A stretch of 64,000 nucleotides of DNA from Belliella buryatensis (GTDB lineage: Bacteria > Bacteroidota > Bacteroidia > Cytophagales > Cyclobacteriaceae). Below, one piece after another: positions 1-8,443 of the stretch. Position numbers and translations under genes: made by a program. The stretch spans positions 1 to 64,000 of the forward strand of contig NZ_FZOK01000005.1 in NCBI RefSeq assembly GCF_900188245.1, in the 5' to 3' direction. Position 1 is the stretch's first letter. Each line of letters begins with the position of its first letter. Below the pieces are notes generated by a model. The model was given only the letters and a program-made list of their open reading frames with translations. It did not search any database and was not told the origin of the DNA.

Positions 1-197
1 AGAGGTTATAGGAATATCTCCAACTTTATCAACATGATTTACTTCATCTCTGGAAAACTCAAATTCGACTACCCACTATATTCCACCTAGAGCCTATAAT
101 TTTTGTTGAAGAACTTGTTAGTTCAGCTCCATCAATTTCAAATTGGAAATTCACAGCATTAAAACCAGCTCTTGATATACAGGATGTTAATATAAGA

Positions 198-935
198 ATG
201 GAAGATTACACTTTTGAAAGTGGTAATCTATCGTTTTATGCTATTGAGGACAGAAACTATCCTGATGAAGTTGATATTGTCGTGGCACATGATGATTACA
301 AAGAAGAAGATAGAATAACTATCATAAACGGGATATACATTTTCCTTGATAATTATCTCGAAGAACTAAATTCTGTTACAACCATAGACAACTTAACAGT
401 GATTTCAAAAGACCAAGCTGAGATAGATTTGATTCCAATTGAAAAGCTTAAAGATTATCTGATTTGGAGAGAAAAGGAGTTTTTGGAAAAATATGATGGG
501 ATAAGACACAATACTGATAACGATAATTATTCAAGCTTGGAAGCAACTCTTAAAAATGGTCTTCAATTAGTAGCAATTATAAATACCACTTTACTTGATT
601 GGGATAGTAAAGCATCACATCCTTGGATTTTAAAGGTTGAAATAAAGTATGACGGCAGTAAGAACAATGGTATGCCTGATAATGATTCTTATGAACAACT
701 AAATAATTTTGAAGATGAATTAATGCTTGAACTTAAAGACTTTGACGGATATTTGAATATAGGGAGGCAAACAGCAGATGGAGAAAGAATTATTTTTTTT
801 GCATGTAAAGATTTCCGAAAGCCATCCAAACTTCTTTACAATTTAGCCACTAAACATTCAGGCAAAATAAATTTGAATTTTGATATCTATAAAGATAAAT
901 ATTGGCGATCATTTGAAAGATTTAGACCTAATTGA
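198..935 (+). CDS. DUF695-family protein, 5' end apparently eroded
   Basis: The C-terminal half (about residues 135-235) has the DUF695 pattern: a PWILKVEI strand, GMPD, an acidic helix, then IGRQTADGERIIFFAC and a KPSKLLYNL helix. DUF695 has no established biochemical role and often sits in accessory gene neighbourhoods. The ATG at 198 is the first in frame. However, the same frame stays open back to a stop at 9-11, and its translation just upstream (FVEELVSSAP, then a WKF-containing stretch) looks like family protein. Related proteins extend further N-terminally than this start allows. Either translation begins at an unseen non-ATG codon or the 5' end is broken. No transcription signals were recognised. 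The next gene-like pieces downstream are remnants, so the region looks eroded. The DUF695 call is good; whether the gene is intact is uncertain. Confidence 0.6.
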   Translation: MEDYTFESGNLSFYAIEDRNYPDEVDIVVAHDDYKEEDRITIINGIYIFLDNYLEELNSVTTIDNLTVISKDQAEIDLIPIEKLKDYLIWREKEFLEKYDGIRHNTDNDNYSSLEATLKNGLQLVAIINTTLLDWDSKASHPWILKVEIKYDGSKNNGMPDNDSYEQLNNFEDELMLELKDFDGYLNIGRQTADGERIIFFACKDFRKPSKLLYNLATKHSGKINLNFDIYKDKYWRSFERFRPN

Positions 936-1045
936 CAAAGGAAGCCAAGTTGCCAACTTCACCTGGGAAGACAGCGAGCGGTTTCAAGTAAATTGAAAGT
1001 ATAGTGTCTTTAAAAAGCTAGGGTTTAACTTTAAATAACTTAATC

Positions 1046-1153
1046 ATGAAGAAAATTTCAATATTTTTACTTATTCCTATTTTATCCTATGGTCAGTCTG
1101 ATACAGATGGTAAAATGCCCCCAGAAAGTGTTTTATATGCGGAAGGGAAATAG
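1046..1153 (+). pseudogene. Short signal-peptide remnant (35 codons)
   Basis: An ATG at 1046 opens a 35-codon frame. It has a clear signal peptide (KK, a hydrophobic stretch, then SYGQS as the probable cleavage region) followed by about 15 residues and a TAG at 1151. A signal peptide with almost no mature protein suggests the 5' end of a secreted-protein gene whose body has been lost. The minus-strand gene ending at 1168 begins its stop just beyond. It could instead be a real very small secreted peptide; nothing in the sequence decides this. Confidence 0.35.
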
Positions 1154-1167
1154 TTTTATGTGGTAAT

Positions 1168-2301
1168 TTAATGATCAAATGAAATTAGGTATGTATGTTC
1201 TTTCGGTTTATTTACGGGCATTTTCCAGACTTTTAAAGTAAACATATCATCTTCAGAAGTATATCCATCTTTGTTTGTTGTGATTTTTGGAGAAGAAGAA
1301 AGGTTGAGTTTTATATTCGATATTAGATATATATCATCAATATCATTCTTTTTGTAATTGGATTCCACACGACTAATGCTTGATTTTAAGATGTATCTGT
1401 TAGATATATCTTTTTCATTCCAAATTTCATATTCTTCCTTAATGAAGGCGATTTTTTTAAAATCCACAATCTTAGTCATAAGGTTTAATTTAAGGTTTTC
1501 AGCTCTTAAAGCTTTACTGTTTTTCCAATACTTCAAATATGATATACCATAATCATCTTTATTGATCCATATTTCTCCATCAAATTCAGATTTTGCAGAT
1601 TTGCCTTCAAATTGGATTTTATATACCTCGGAGTTTTCATCTTCCAATTGATAATTGAAGCGCTTCATTTCATTTAAAGTAAGAAAATAAGGGATATTTG
1701 ATGCTTCAAAAAAAAATGAATTAATATTCCTGAAATATTTCTTTTGGTAAAGGATACTATCCAAATAGGAAATCTCTTTGTTTCCTTCTTGAATTTTTAT
1801 ATTCAAGATTTCAAAATTAGGTAACCCATTATATCGATCAATTTGTCTATTGAAAAGTAGAAACCGCTCTATAAAATTGTCTTCTCTAGATTGTGCGTTT
1901 TGAAAATTTAATTTTTCACCATATTCATAAGTTGTAGTGGCTGGGTAGATTTGATAGATTTTTCCTATTTGATCTATTGCTTGTCTGATAATATCCTCTG
2001 CACTAAGGGCTGAAACGACAACTTCGTTAAGGTTGTATGTTTCTTCTTCCAAAACGACCTCAAGGTTTGAGTTAGAATCAACTTTTAAGACCTTTGATTT
2101 ATAACCCATTGATCTAAAAATCAGTAATTTATTGTCTGCGTCAATTTTAATCTTGAATTCCCCTTTTTGATTAGCTACAGAGTGATATTCTCCATTAGAG
2201 ACCATCACCAGAGGAATAGGATCACCATTTTTATCAACAACTTTTCCAGTTACTGTTTCATTACCAAGGATAAATGAAAATATAAAGAATAAAAATATCA
2301 T
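1168..2301 (-). CDS. Carboxypeptidase-regulatory-like domain protein
   Basis: A short N-terminal hydrophobic signal is followed at about residues 15-95 by a CarboxypepD_reg-like beta-sandwich: VTGKVVDKNGDPIPLVMVSN, then GEFKI, a FRSMGYK strand and a terminal NLNEVVVSA, the usual domain end in Bacteroidota. The remaining 280 residues form an extended, strand-rich region with no recognised catalytic motif. Such proteins sit in the outer membrane or periplasm and are often annotated simply as carboxypeptidase-like regulatory domain-containing. The start overlaps the stop of the upstream propeller lipoprotein by 4 bases (ATGA), so the two are translationally coupled. The domain call is secure; the function is unknown. 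Confidence 0.8.
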   Translation of the reverse strand: MIFLFFIFSFILGNETVTGKVVDKNGDPIPLVMVSNGEYHSVANQKGEFKIKIDADNKLLIFRSMGYKSKVLKVDSNSNLEVVLEEETYNLNEVVVSALSAEDIIRQAIDQIGKIYQIYPATTTYEYGEKLNFQNAQSREDNFIERFLLFNRQIDRYNGLPNFEILNIKIQEGNKEISYLDSILYQKKYFRNINSFFFEASNIPYFLTLNEMKRFNYQLEDENSEVYKIQFEGKSAKSEFDGEIWINKDDYGISYLKYWKNSKALRAENLKLNLMTKIVDFKKIAFIKEEYEIWNEKDISNRYILKSSISRVESNYKKNDIDDIYLISNIKLNLSSSPKITTNKDGYTSEDDMFTLKVWKMPVNKPKEHTYLISFDH

Positions 2302-3401
2302 GGGGTTTGAAATTTGTATTTGAAGATGGCAAAGAGCGCTTCTCCTTCAAATGCTTTTAAATGTAATGGATCAATATTTTCTCCAAAATGATCTATCAAT
2401 CCTCTAAAATGGTCTAAATCTATCACTGAAATAAATTCCCCCTGTTTGAAAATGGTATGATTTAGCAGGGAAAAACTGATTAAAAAATCTGTGAAATTTT
2501 TTCCTTCTTTGATTTTTATTACTTCGGCTCCATTATTTCTAATTAATCTATATTCTGGTCTTCCAGATTTATTGTAATGAAATATTAAATTATCATCGAA
2601 TGCAACCAAGCCATCAATATGTGTGGTCTTATTTTCGAAATCATTTTCAACTTGATTTAATAATTCTGGAGTTAGAAACTGATTTTCAAAATCCAAAGTA
2701 TAAATTATGTCAGCATTTTCAGAAGTTAGCCTATATACATTATTATCAAAGGGGATACTGAATAGCTTATCTTTTTTTGATGGTGAAAAAATATTTGTCG
2801 CTTCTATGCTTAGTATTGGTTCTTCCTGATAGGGAAGAAGTTTGTTCTGCAACTGAAATGTATTTTTATCTAATACAGCAATATTAAATTTTTCATTTTC
2901 TGAAGTTGGTTCATATCCTAAATAGCAAAATAAATTCCCTTCTTGGATTGTCAATAACTTTTCAATCACAAAATCTAGACGAGTAGTACTAATATAATTT
3001 CCATCAATGGAGTATTTCTCTATTCTCTTTCCTTGGGTGTAGAGTAAAATTATATTATTATCTATGTCGATTAGAAAATCATAGATGTTTTGTTTTTCAA
3101 ATGACTGGATCTTTTGTATAAATCCCCCCTTATTATCAAAAATTTGTAAGCTTTTGGAAAACTCATCATCAAGAATGAAAAGCTTATTGTCCAAAAATTC
3201 AATTTTTTTCACAAAACCAAATCCTTCAATATTTTCAAAGGAGATTGGTGTGATCTCTAGTTCGTGAAATATTTCATTGATCGAAATTTCTTTGGTTGGG
3301 CTTACAACATTGATGGATTCATTCTTTTCTACTTGGCAGGAGAAGGAAAAAAGCAATATGGGAAACAGGAATAAGATTGAATTTTTAATTTTGTTTTTCA
3401 T
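2298..3401 (-). CDS. 6-bladed beta-propeller lipoprotein
   Basis: A lipoprotein signal peptide (hydrophobic residues 8-20 then LLFSFSC, with the lipidated Cys near residue 22) precedes repeated WD-like strands. An example is LQIFDNKGGFIQKI, in which a short strand, D-x-x-G and another strand recur. This is the pattern of Bacteroidota 6-bladed beta-propeller proteins (PF17170 type). They are cell-envelope proteins, usually of unknown ligand. It is the first gene of a two-gene minus-strand operon; its TGA overlaps the ATG of the downstream carboxypeptidase-regulatory-like gene. A TATTTTTG promoter -7 box lies on the minus strand at 3461-3468, about 60 bases upstream of the ATG. Confidence 0.75.
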   Translation of the reverse strand: MKNKIKNSILFLFPILLFSFSCQVEKNESINVVSPTKEISINEIFHELEITPISFENIEGFGFVKKIEFLDNKLFILDDEFSKSLQIFDNKGGFIQKIQSFEKQNIYDFLIDIDNNIILLYTQGKRIEKYSIDGNYISTTRLDFVIEKLLTIQEGNLFCYLGYEPTSENEKFNIAVLDKNTFQLQNKLLPYQEEPILSIEATNIFSPSKKDKLFSIPFDNNVYRLTSENADIIYTLDFENQFLTPELLNQVENDFENKTTHIDGLVAFDDNLIFHYNKSGRPEYRLIRNNGAEVIKIKEGKNFTDFLISFSLLNHTIFKQGEFISVIDLDHFRGLIDHFGENIDPLHLKAFEGEALFAIFKYKFQTP

Positions 3402-3460
3402 ATTATGAATGTTTAGTTAATCAAATCAAAAAAAAAAAATAAAAAATCTAATTAATTTAT

Positions 3461-3468
3461 CAAAAATA
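3461..3468 (-). promoter_or_regulatory. Candidate -7 box, propeller operon
   Basis: Read on the minus strand this is TATTTTTG, a full match to the Bacteroidota -7 consensus TAnnTTTG. It lies about 60 bases upstream of the lipoprotein ATG. No good TTTG -33 box is at 19-21 bases, and the AT-rich setting makes chance matches likely. Confidence 0.3.
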
Positions 3469-3683
3469 ATTTATTTATTATTTTATAAAATTGCTATTTT
3501 ATTGAATATAAATAATAATAAACATGCTAATTTTATTAGTATCATTTCGATTTCTATATTTCATTAAGTTTTGCTCAATCTAATTTTTAATACTTTTAAA
3601 AGCTTTAAGACGATTTTTTATTGATATGTGTCGACTTCCTATTATCATATCTGTTTTGGATCAAATCAAATACAGCTTTTCCC

Positions 3684-3691
3684 TATATTTG
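3684..3691 (+). promoter_or_regulatory. Candidate -7 box, priA
   Basis: TATATTTG matches TAnnTTTG exactly and would give a leader of roughly 50 bases before the TTG start of priA. A TTTG exists upstream at 3655-3658, but the 25-base spacer is longer than the usual 19-21. Confidence 0.35.
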
Positions 3692-3746
3692 CCTAAAGGT
3701 CTTTTTGGATTGACCCTAATTTGAGAACCAATCAAAATTCAGATTT

Positions 3747-6266
3747 TTGGAAAGTTTATTTGGCGATACTTACGAACCCCAGGATGAAAAATCTCGGCTT
3801 TTTGCTGATGTGATCCTGCCTGTGCCCATTCCCAAGATGTTTACCTATAAGATTCCTCGCAACCTCGCAGAGGAAGTGGGAATTGGCTATAGGGTGATGG
3901 TGCAGTTTGGGCAGAAAAAAGTACTCACTGGCATCATTGGTAAGGTCCATCAGAAGCCGCCAAAAGAATATGAAGCTAAGACCATCCTCGATGTGCTTGA
4001 TACCTATGCCATGGTCAATCCTTTGCAGATCAAGTTTTGGGCATGGATGGCGGAGTACTATTGTTGCCATATTGGGGAAGTGATGAATGCAGCTCTTCCA
4101 GCTGGTCTCAAGCTCAGCAGTGAGAGCAAGGTTCAGCTGAACCCTACCTACGATGCGGATACTTCTCCATATCCTTTGGACGAAAGGGAAGAAGTCATCC
4201 TGCAGGCTTTGGCTACCAAGGCAGAATTGACTTATGAGGATTGTCAGGAGTTGGTGGGAGTCAAGACCATTCATGGTATATTAAAAAGCCTGGTGATCAA
4301 AGAGGCCATCATCATCTTTGAGCAAGTCAAGGATAAGTATACGCCAAAGGTTGAGAATCGTATTAGGCTTTGTCATCCTTATGCGAGTGATAAGCAAGCC
4401 CTAGAGCGCTTGTTTCAAGAGATCGCTGCTAAGCCCAAGCAAGAAGAAGTATTGCTCAAATACCTCCAAGAAATTCCCGTATACCAAAATCCAGCGTTGA
4501 ACTCAAAAGGCGTCGAAAAGAAAGTCATTGCTGATGCAGGACTTTCTATGAGTTCTTTGAAAACCTTGATCAAAAATGGGGTTATGGAAGAGTATAAGCT
4601 GATCATCAGTAGATTTGAGGACAAGGAAGGAAGTGGTGAGGAGATCAAGCTCTCTGAAGAGCAGCAGCGTGCGCTAAATGAGATCAAGCAAGGGTTTCAA
4701 GATCATCAAGTCAACCTTCTCCATGGGATCACAGGAAGTGGGAAGACGGAGATTTATATCAAGCTGATAGAAGAGGCTTTGGCGAGTGGCAGTCAGGTGC
4801 TATTGCTATTGCCTGAGATTGCACTGACCACGCAGATGGTGGGAAGGCTGCAGGAGGTCTTTGGGAGTAGAATGGGTGTCTACCATTCGAAGTATTCTGA
4901 CAATGAGCGCGTGGAGGTATGGAATGGTGTCATCAGTGGAAAGTTTGCTTTTGTGGTTGGTGTGAGGTCTTCTATATTTTTGCCATTCGACAGCTTGGGT
5001 TTGGTGATTGTGGATGAAGAGCACGAATCTTCTTACAAGCAGTATGATCCAGCACCACGGTTTCATGCAAGAGATGCAGCTATCATGCTGTCATGGTTGC
5101 ATCAAGCGAAGACGCTACTTGGTTCTGCGACACCATCCTTTGAGAGCTTTTTCAATGCCAGAACCAAGAAGTACGGCTATATCCAACTCAATCAGCGCTA
5201 TGGTGATGCGAAGTTGCCTGAGTATATTTTGTCTGACATTTTGGTGGATAAAAAGAAGAACTTGCTTAAGCTTGATTTTACTAGGGTGATGCGGGAGAAG
5301 ATCCAAGAGGCACTCAACAAGCAAGAGCAAGTGCTAATTTTCCAAAATAGGAGGGGCTATGCACCCTATATTTCATGTGAAGATTGTGGCTGGATCCCAG
5401 AGTGTGAGCACTGTGATGTGAGCTTGACCTACCATCAGTTCAGTGAGGAGATGAGGTGCCATTACTGTGGATTCAAGGAGAATGTACCCAAGGTCTGTCC
5501 AGCCTGTGGTAGCGGGAAGTTGGCAGCAGTAGGGCTCGGCACAGAGCGGATAGAGGAGAGTTTGGCTTTGCTTTTTCCTGAGGCAAGAGTTGCCCGGATG
5601 GACTTGGATTCGACAAGGAGTAAGTATGGTTATCAGCGTTTATTGGAAGACTTTGGTGCTGGCAATGTAGATATATTGGTCGGTACCCAGATGATTACCA
5701 AAGGTCTAGATTTCGATAGAGTGACGGTAGTAGGTATACTTGATGCGGATCGGATCTTATATTTTCCTGACTTCAGGGCTGGTGAGCGAGCATTTCAGCA
5801 GATCACGCAGGTAGCCGGTCGGGCTGGAAGAAGGGAGAGAAAGGGGACTGTGGTCATACAGACCCGCAAGCCAGATCATTTTGTATTTGATGCTGTGATG
5901 AAGGGTGATTATAAAAACTTCTATGTAAATGACATGACTGAGCGGCAAAAGTTTTTTTACCCTCCATTTGTCAAGCTGATCAAAATATCGAGTAGGCACA
6001 AGGATTACAAAACAGCGGAGAAAGCAGCCAGGCATTTACATAACCTACTGAGCGATATACAAGTCAGAAAAATCATGCTGGGGCCTGAAAAAGGGCTGAT
6101 CGGAAAAATCAAGAATCAATACATCTTCGAAACCCTCGTCAAATTAGACAAATCTGGAAATGCTCAAGCCGTATTCAAGCACGAGCTCCAGAAGATATTG
6201 GAAGAAATTTACTCCAATAAGGAATACAGAAGTGTCAGGGTGGTAGTGGATGTAGATCCTTATTAG
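3747..6266 (+). CDS. priA: Primosomal protein N' (replication restart helicase PriA)
   Basis: PriA is the 3'-to-5' superfamily 2 helicase that recognises stalled forks and reloads the replisome in the cytoplasm. Visible in order: the N-terminal 3'-DNA-binding domain (FADVILPVPIPKMFTYKIP), Walker A GITGSGKTEIY, DEEH motif II, GSATPSFES motif III, and an eight-cysteine double zinc module (CEDC, CEHC, CHYC, CPAC). Helicase motifs GTQMITKGLDF and QVAGRAGRR follow. At 839 residues it is full length. The start is a TTG: no in-frame ATG occurs before the conserved N-terminal strand and a stop lies upstream at 3717-3719, so the TTG at 3747 is the only reasonable choice. It is monocistronic and followed by a strong terminator. 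Confidence 0.97.
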   Translation: MESLFGDTYEPQDEKSRLFADVILPVPIPKMFTYKIPRNLAEEVGIGYRVMVQFGQKKVLTGIIGKVHQKPPKEYEAKTILDVLDTYAMVNPLQIKFWAWMAEYYCCHIGEVMNAALPAGLKLSSESKVQLNPTYDADTSPYPLDEREEVILQALATKAELTYEDCQELVGVKTIHGILKSLVIKEAIIIFEQVKDKYTPKVENRIRLCHPYASDKQALERLFQEIAAKPKQEEVLLKYLQEIPVYQNPALNSKGVEKKVIADAGLSMSSLKTLIKNGVMEEYKLIISRFEDKEGSGEEIKLSEEQQRALNEIKQGFQDHQVNLLHGITGSGKTEIYIKLIEEALASGSQVLLLLPEIALTTQMVGRLQEVFGSRMGVYHSKYSDNERVEVWNGVISGKFAFVVGVRSSIFLPFDSLGLVIVDEEHESSYKQYDPAPRFHARDAAIMLSWLHQAKTLLGSATPSFESFFNARTKKYGYIQLNQRYGDAKLPEYILSDILVDKKKNLLKLDFTRVMREKIQEALNKQEQVLIFQNRRGYAPYISCEDCGWIPECEHCDVSLTYHQFSEEMRCHYCGFKENVPKVCPACGSGKLAAVGLGTERIEESLALLFPEARVARMDLDSTRSKYGYQRLLEDFGAGNVDILVGTQMITKGLDFDRVTVVGILDADRILYFPDFRAGERAFQQITQVAGRAGRRERKGTVVIQTRKPDHFVFDAVMKGDYKNFYVNDMTERQKFFYPPFVKLIKISSRHKDYKTAEKAARHLHNLLSDIQVRKIMLGPEKGLIGKIKNQYIFETLVKLDKSGNAQAVFKHELQKILEEIYSNKEYRSVRVVVDVDPY

Positions 6267-6320
6267 GCTAGACCTACAATTCTAAATTTGTTTGCAGGTC
6301 TAGCTTAGATAGTTTTTTTT
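6267..6320 (+). terminator. Intrinsic terminator after priA
   Basis: A perfect 9-bp stem (GCTAGACCT at 6267-6275 with AGGTCTAGC at 6296-6304) starts directly after the priA stop. A run of eight T follows at 6313-6320. Confidence 0.75.
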
Positions 6321-6321
6321 T

Positions 6322-6990
6322 CTAAAAATGATAAGAAATCCTCAGTGCTTTGAGAGGAAGTAAGTTCAACCCAAAAGTCTCTGGCCCTGATTCTCGGTCT
6401 GTGGGGGTAAATGAACTTCCATTTTTGAATACAGAATTGGCATAAAAAACTTCAAAGCCAGTTTCTGCGGAAAAGCTCAATCTTGGATTGAAGTGGTATT
6501 TGACTCCCCAAAAATTGGAAGCGCTGTACCTCATGACATCAATGTTGAAAAATTCACTCTCTCCTGCTGGTTGTCCAATTCTATCAAAAAATCTGGCATT
6601 TGCAAAACCAAAGCCAAGGTCTACACCTCCATAGGCAATGAATTTATCATTGATGAATTTTTGCCTCTCTAGCCCCATGGTGATCTCGTAGGTCAGTTCT
6701 CTATTTTTTCTAAAATTGACTGCCTCCTCGAATAGAAAATTAGAATTGAATTCATTCTGAAAAACCATGTTCGCTCTGAATCCCATATTTCTACCTTTAG
6801 GGCTCAGGTAATTTTTCCTATAAAATAGTGAGCTAGGCACCTCTCCTCTTAAGATGGGAAGTAAGCTGACAGCAAGTTCGTGTTTGGTTTCTTCATAATT
6901 GTAAACCCTCTTTTCATTTTCGTCCACTGATTGAGCCATGACTACTGAACTGGAACATAATAGGATAGCTAATAAGATTTTAATTTTCAT
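6322..6990 (-). CDS. Outer-membrane beta-barrel protein, unknown function
   Basis: A signal peptide (KIKILLAILLCSSSVVMAQ) precedes about 200 residues of alternating amphipathic strands, with aromatic strand ends such as SNFWGVKYHF. The protein ends in RISYHF, the terminal-Phe signature of outer-membrane barrels recognised by the BAM machinery. The size suits an 8-stranded barrel of the general OmpW/PF13568 kind, but I recognise no named family. It is a single gene convergent with priA, and the stop lies within the priA terminator region. Location is inferred with fair confidence; function is unknown. Confidence 0.7.
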   Translation of the reverse strand: MKIKILLAILLCSSSVVMAQSVDENEKRVYNYEETKHELAVSLLPILRGEVPSSLFYRKNYLSPKGRNMGFRANMVFQNEFNSNFLFEEAVNFRKNRELTYEITMGLERQKFINDKFIAYGGVDLGFGFANARFFDRIGQPAGESEFFNIDVMRYSASNFWGVKYHFNPRLSFSAETGFEVFYANSVFKNGSSFTPTDRESGPETFGLNLLPLKALRISYHF

Positions 6991-7213
6991 AGAATAGGAT
7001 TTAATAAATAAATAATTGTTTTCAGGTAAGCTTACGGGTTTAGTATATGAAAAGTTTATGTTTAGTTTAAAAATGATTTATTCTGCTGAATAGCAGTTAC
7101 TGATTTATGATTTTATAAAGATTTTATTTTCTACTTAACTGGTAAGAAAGTGGACAATCTGGTTGTTATTGATGAAGTTTCAGAAGTCGAAATTTATGAT
7201 TATTAAAAACTAC

Positions 7214-7272
7214 GACATTTAATGTCAAAAAAGTGTTGGTTTTATAAACATGTATATGTTATTTAAAATAAC
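7214..7272. promoter_or_regulatory. Cluster of dyads, candidate operators of the XRE-S24 regulator
   Basis: There are three dyads: GACATTTAATGTC (7214-7226, perfect about a central base), AACATGTATATGTT (7247-7260, outer five bases of each arm symmetric) and GTTATTTAAAATAAC (7258-7272, perfect about a central base). The last two overlap the -33 box and spacer of the promoter reading into the regulator pair, the usual place for an autorepressor. The sequences are not identical copies of one site, so the assignment is inference. Confidence 0.35.
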
Positions 7273-7285
7273 TTTCTTATCTTAG
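7255..7285 (+). promoter_or_regulatory. Candidate promoter of the small gene and XRE-S24 pair
   Basis: TATG (7255-7258), a 19-base spacer and TATCTTAG (7278-7285) each differ from TTTG-N19-TAnnTTTG by one base. The spacing is ideal, and the leader is about 15-20 bases to the ATG at 7308. Confidence 0.4.
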
Positions 7286-7307
7286 CTACTGTTAAAACAA
7301 AAAAGCT

Positions 7308-7553
7308 ATGGAAGAGATTGCAAAAATCAGTTTGACTCAAAAAACCTTGCCTTCAGGTAATTGTCAAGTGAAGTTTTTTATAGAGGATGAGCAAAAGCCA
7401 CAATATGGCTATTTGCTAGTCAGTGAGCCTAAGTCGGTGGGAGAGATCATAGAGGAAATCAAGAATAGGATGGAGCAGAGAAAAATGAGTAACCCATTTT
7501 CTGTGAAGAATCCAGTGAAAGAAGATCATAACTTTTATCTCTACTCTGCTTAA
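7308..7553 (+). CDS. Small protein upstream of the XRE-S24 regulator
   Basis: This is an 81-residue soluble protein with no signal or membrane segment. It predicts as a small alpha/beta fold: strands around KISLTQKTLPSGNCQVKFFI and YGYLLVSEP, then a helix VGEIIEEIKNRMEQRK. I recognise no family. Its TAA shares its last base with the ATG of the next gene (TAATG at 7551-7555). It is therefore translationally coupled to the XRE-S24 regulator and probably works with it, for example as a modulator or co-expressed partner. That role is inference from gene order only. Confidence 0.7.
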   Translation: MEEIAKISLTQKTLPSGNCQVKFFIEDEQKPQYGYLLVSEPKSVGEIIEEIKNRMEQRKMSNPFSVKNPVKEDHNFYLYSA

Positions 7554-8332
7554 TGCTATTGGCTAAGAATCTTAAGTTCCTCAGAACTACCAAGGGGATC
7601 ACCCAATCGGAACTTGCTGAAGATCTCGGTGTGCAGCGCACCATGATATCTGCTTATGAAGATGGAAGGTCTGAACCAAAACTTACAGCTTTGGCTAAGA
7701 TTTCTGAGATTTTCATGGTATCTATAGATGAATTGCTTCATCATGATATACAAGAAAAGGGCAGGAAAGTCTTACAACAAAAACAGCTTAAAGTTTTGAC
7801 CATAGCAGTGGACAAGGAAGACAATGAACATATCAGCATGGTAGGTCAAAAGGCTTCCGCCGGTTATCTCAATGGTTTTGCAGATCCTGAGTATATGGAG
7901 CAGCTACCACAATTTCGGTTACCTCATCTTGCTACCAATCAATCTTACAGAGCTTTTGAAATAGCGGGGGATAGTATGCTACCCCTAGTACCAGGGACTT
8001 TGATTATAGGCAGCTATATAGAGCAGTTGTCAGCTATCAAAAGTGGAAAGACCTACGTCTTAGTGACAAGTACCGAAGGCGTGGTGTATAAGCGGGTATT
8101 TAATTATTTGCAGGATAATGGAAAGTTGTTTTTGGTCTCTGACAATGAACACTACAAGCCTTACGAGATCAAAGGGGAGGATGTGATGGAAGTTTGGGAG
8201 GCCAAAGCTTTTATCAGTACTGATTTCCCAAATCCAAAGGATAAAAATACACCTGTTACCAACGAGGACCTATCCAAAATGATACTAGACTTGAAAGCTG
8301 AGATCGTCAAGATGAAAGGTTCTCGAAATTGA
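7553..8332 (+). CDS. XRE-family repressor with S24 (LexA/CI-like) self-cleavage domain
   Basis: The N-terminal HTH_XRE spans residues 4-60 (ITQSELAEDLGVQRTMISAYEDG). A C-terminal peptidase S24 domain covers about residues 97-220. All elements for LexA-type autoproteolysis are visible: an Ala103-Gly104 site in QKASAGYL, nucleophile Ser141 in GDSML and general base Lys180 in VVYKRV. The 39-residue Ser-Lys spacing is close to that in LexA and UmuD. Such proteins are DNA-binding repressors inactivated by RecA-stimulated cleavage. No phage genes surround it, so it may be a chromosomal stress regulator rather than a prophage repressor. It is coupled by TAATG to the 81-residue gene, and dyads in their shared promoter suggest autoregulation. 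Confidence 0.88.
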   Translation: MLLAKNLKFLRTTKGITQSELAEDLGVQRTMISAYEDGRSEPKLTALAKISEIFMVSIDELLHHDIQEKGRKVLQQKQLKVLTIAVDKEDNEHISMVGQKASAGYLNGFADPEYMEQLPQFRLPHLATNQSYRAFEIAGDSMLPLVPGTLIIGSYIEQLSAIKSGKTYVLVTSTEGVVYKRVFNYLQDNGKLFLVSDNEHYKPYEIKGEDVMEVWEAKAFISTDFPNPKDKNTPVTNEDLSKMILDLKAEIVKMKGSRN

Positions 8333-8443
8333 AAGTGCTTATTTACAGCATATTGATAGTTGTTTGACAAACATTTTATCTTTCATTCATTTCGATGTTT
8401 TAGAAAAATAAATGGGTGATATTATTCTGAAAGCCCAAAAGTA

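Larger units (their letters stand above)
3402..3746. other. AT-rich divergent intergenic region
   Basis: This gap lies between the propeller lipoprotein (minus) and priA (plus). It is very AT-rich, with homopolymer A runs near 3427-3446. It holds a TAnnTTTG -7 box for each direction, listed separately. No coding frame with protein character, terminator or RNA gene was seen. Confidence 0.6.
6991..7307. other. Divergent intergenic region with dyad symmetries
   Basis: This gap separates the barrel gene (minus) from the small gene and XRE-S24 regulator (plus). It holds three short dyads at 7214-7226, 7247-7260 and 7258-7272 and a plausible promoter at 7255-7285, described separately. No RNA gene or coding frame was seen. 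Confidence 0.55.

Noticed and set aside
3756-4274. A 172-codon frame antisense to the start of priA
   Set aside because: Antisense to conserved PriA sequence with no recognisable protein features.
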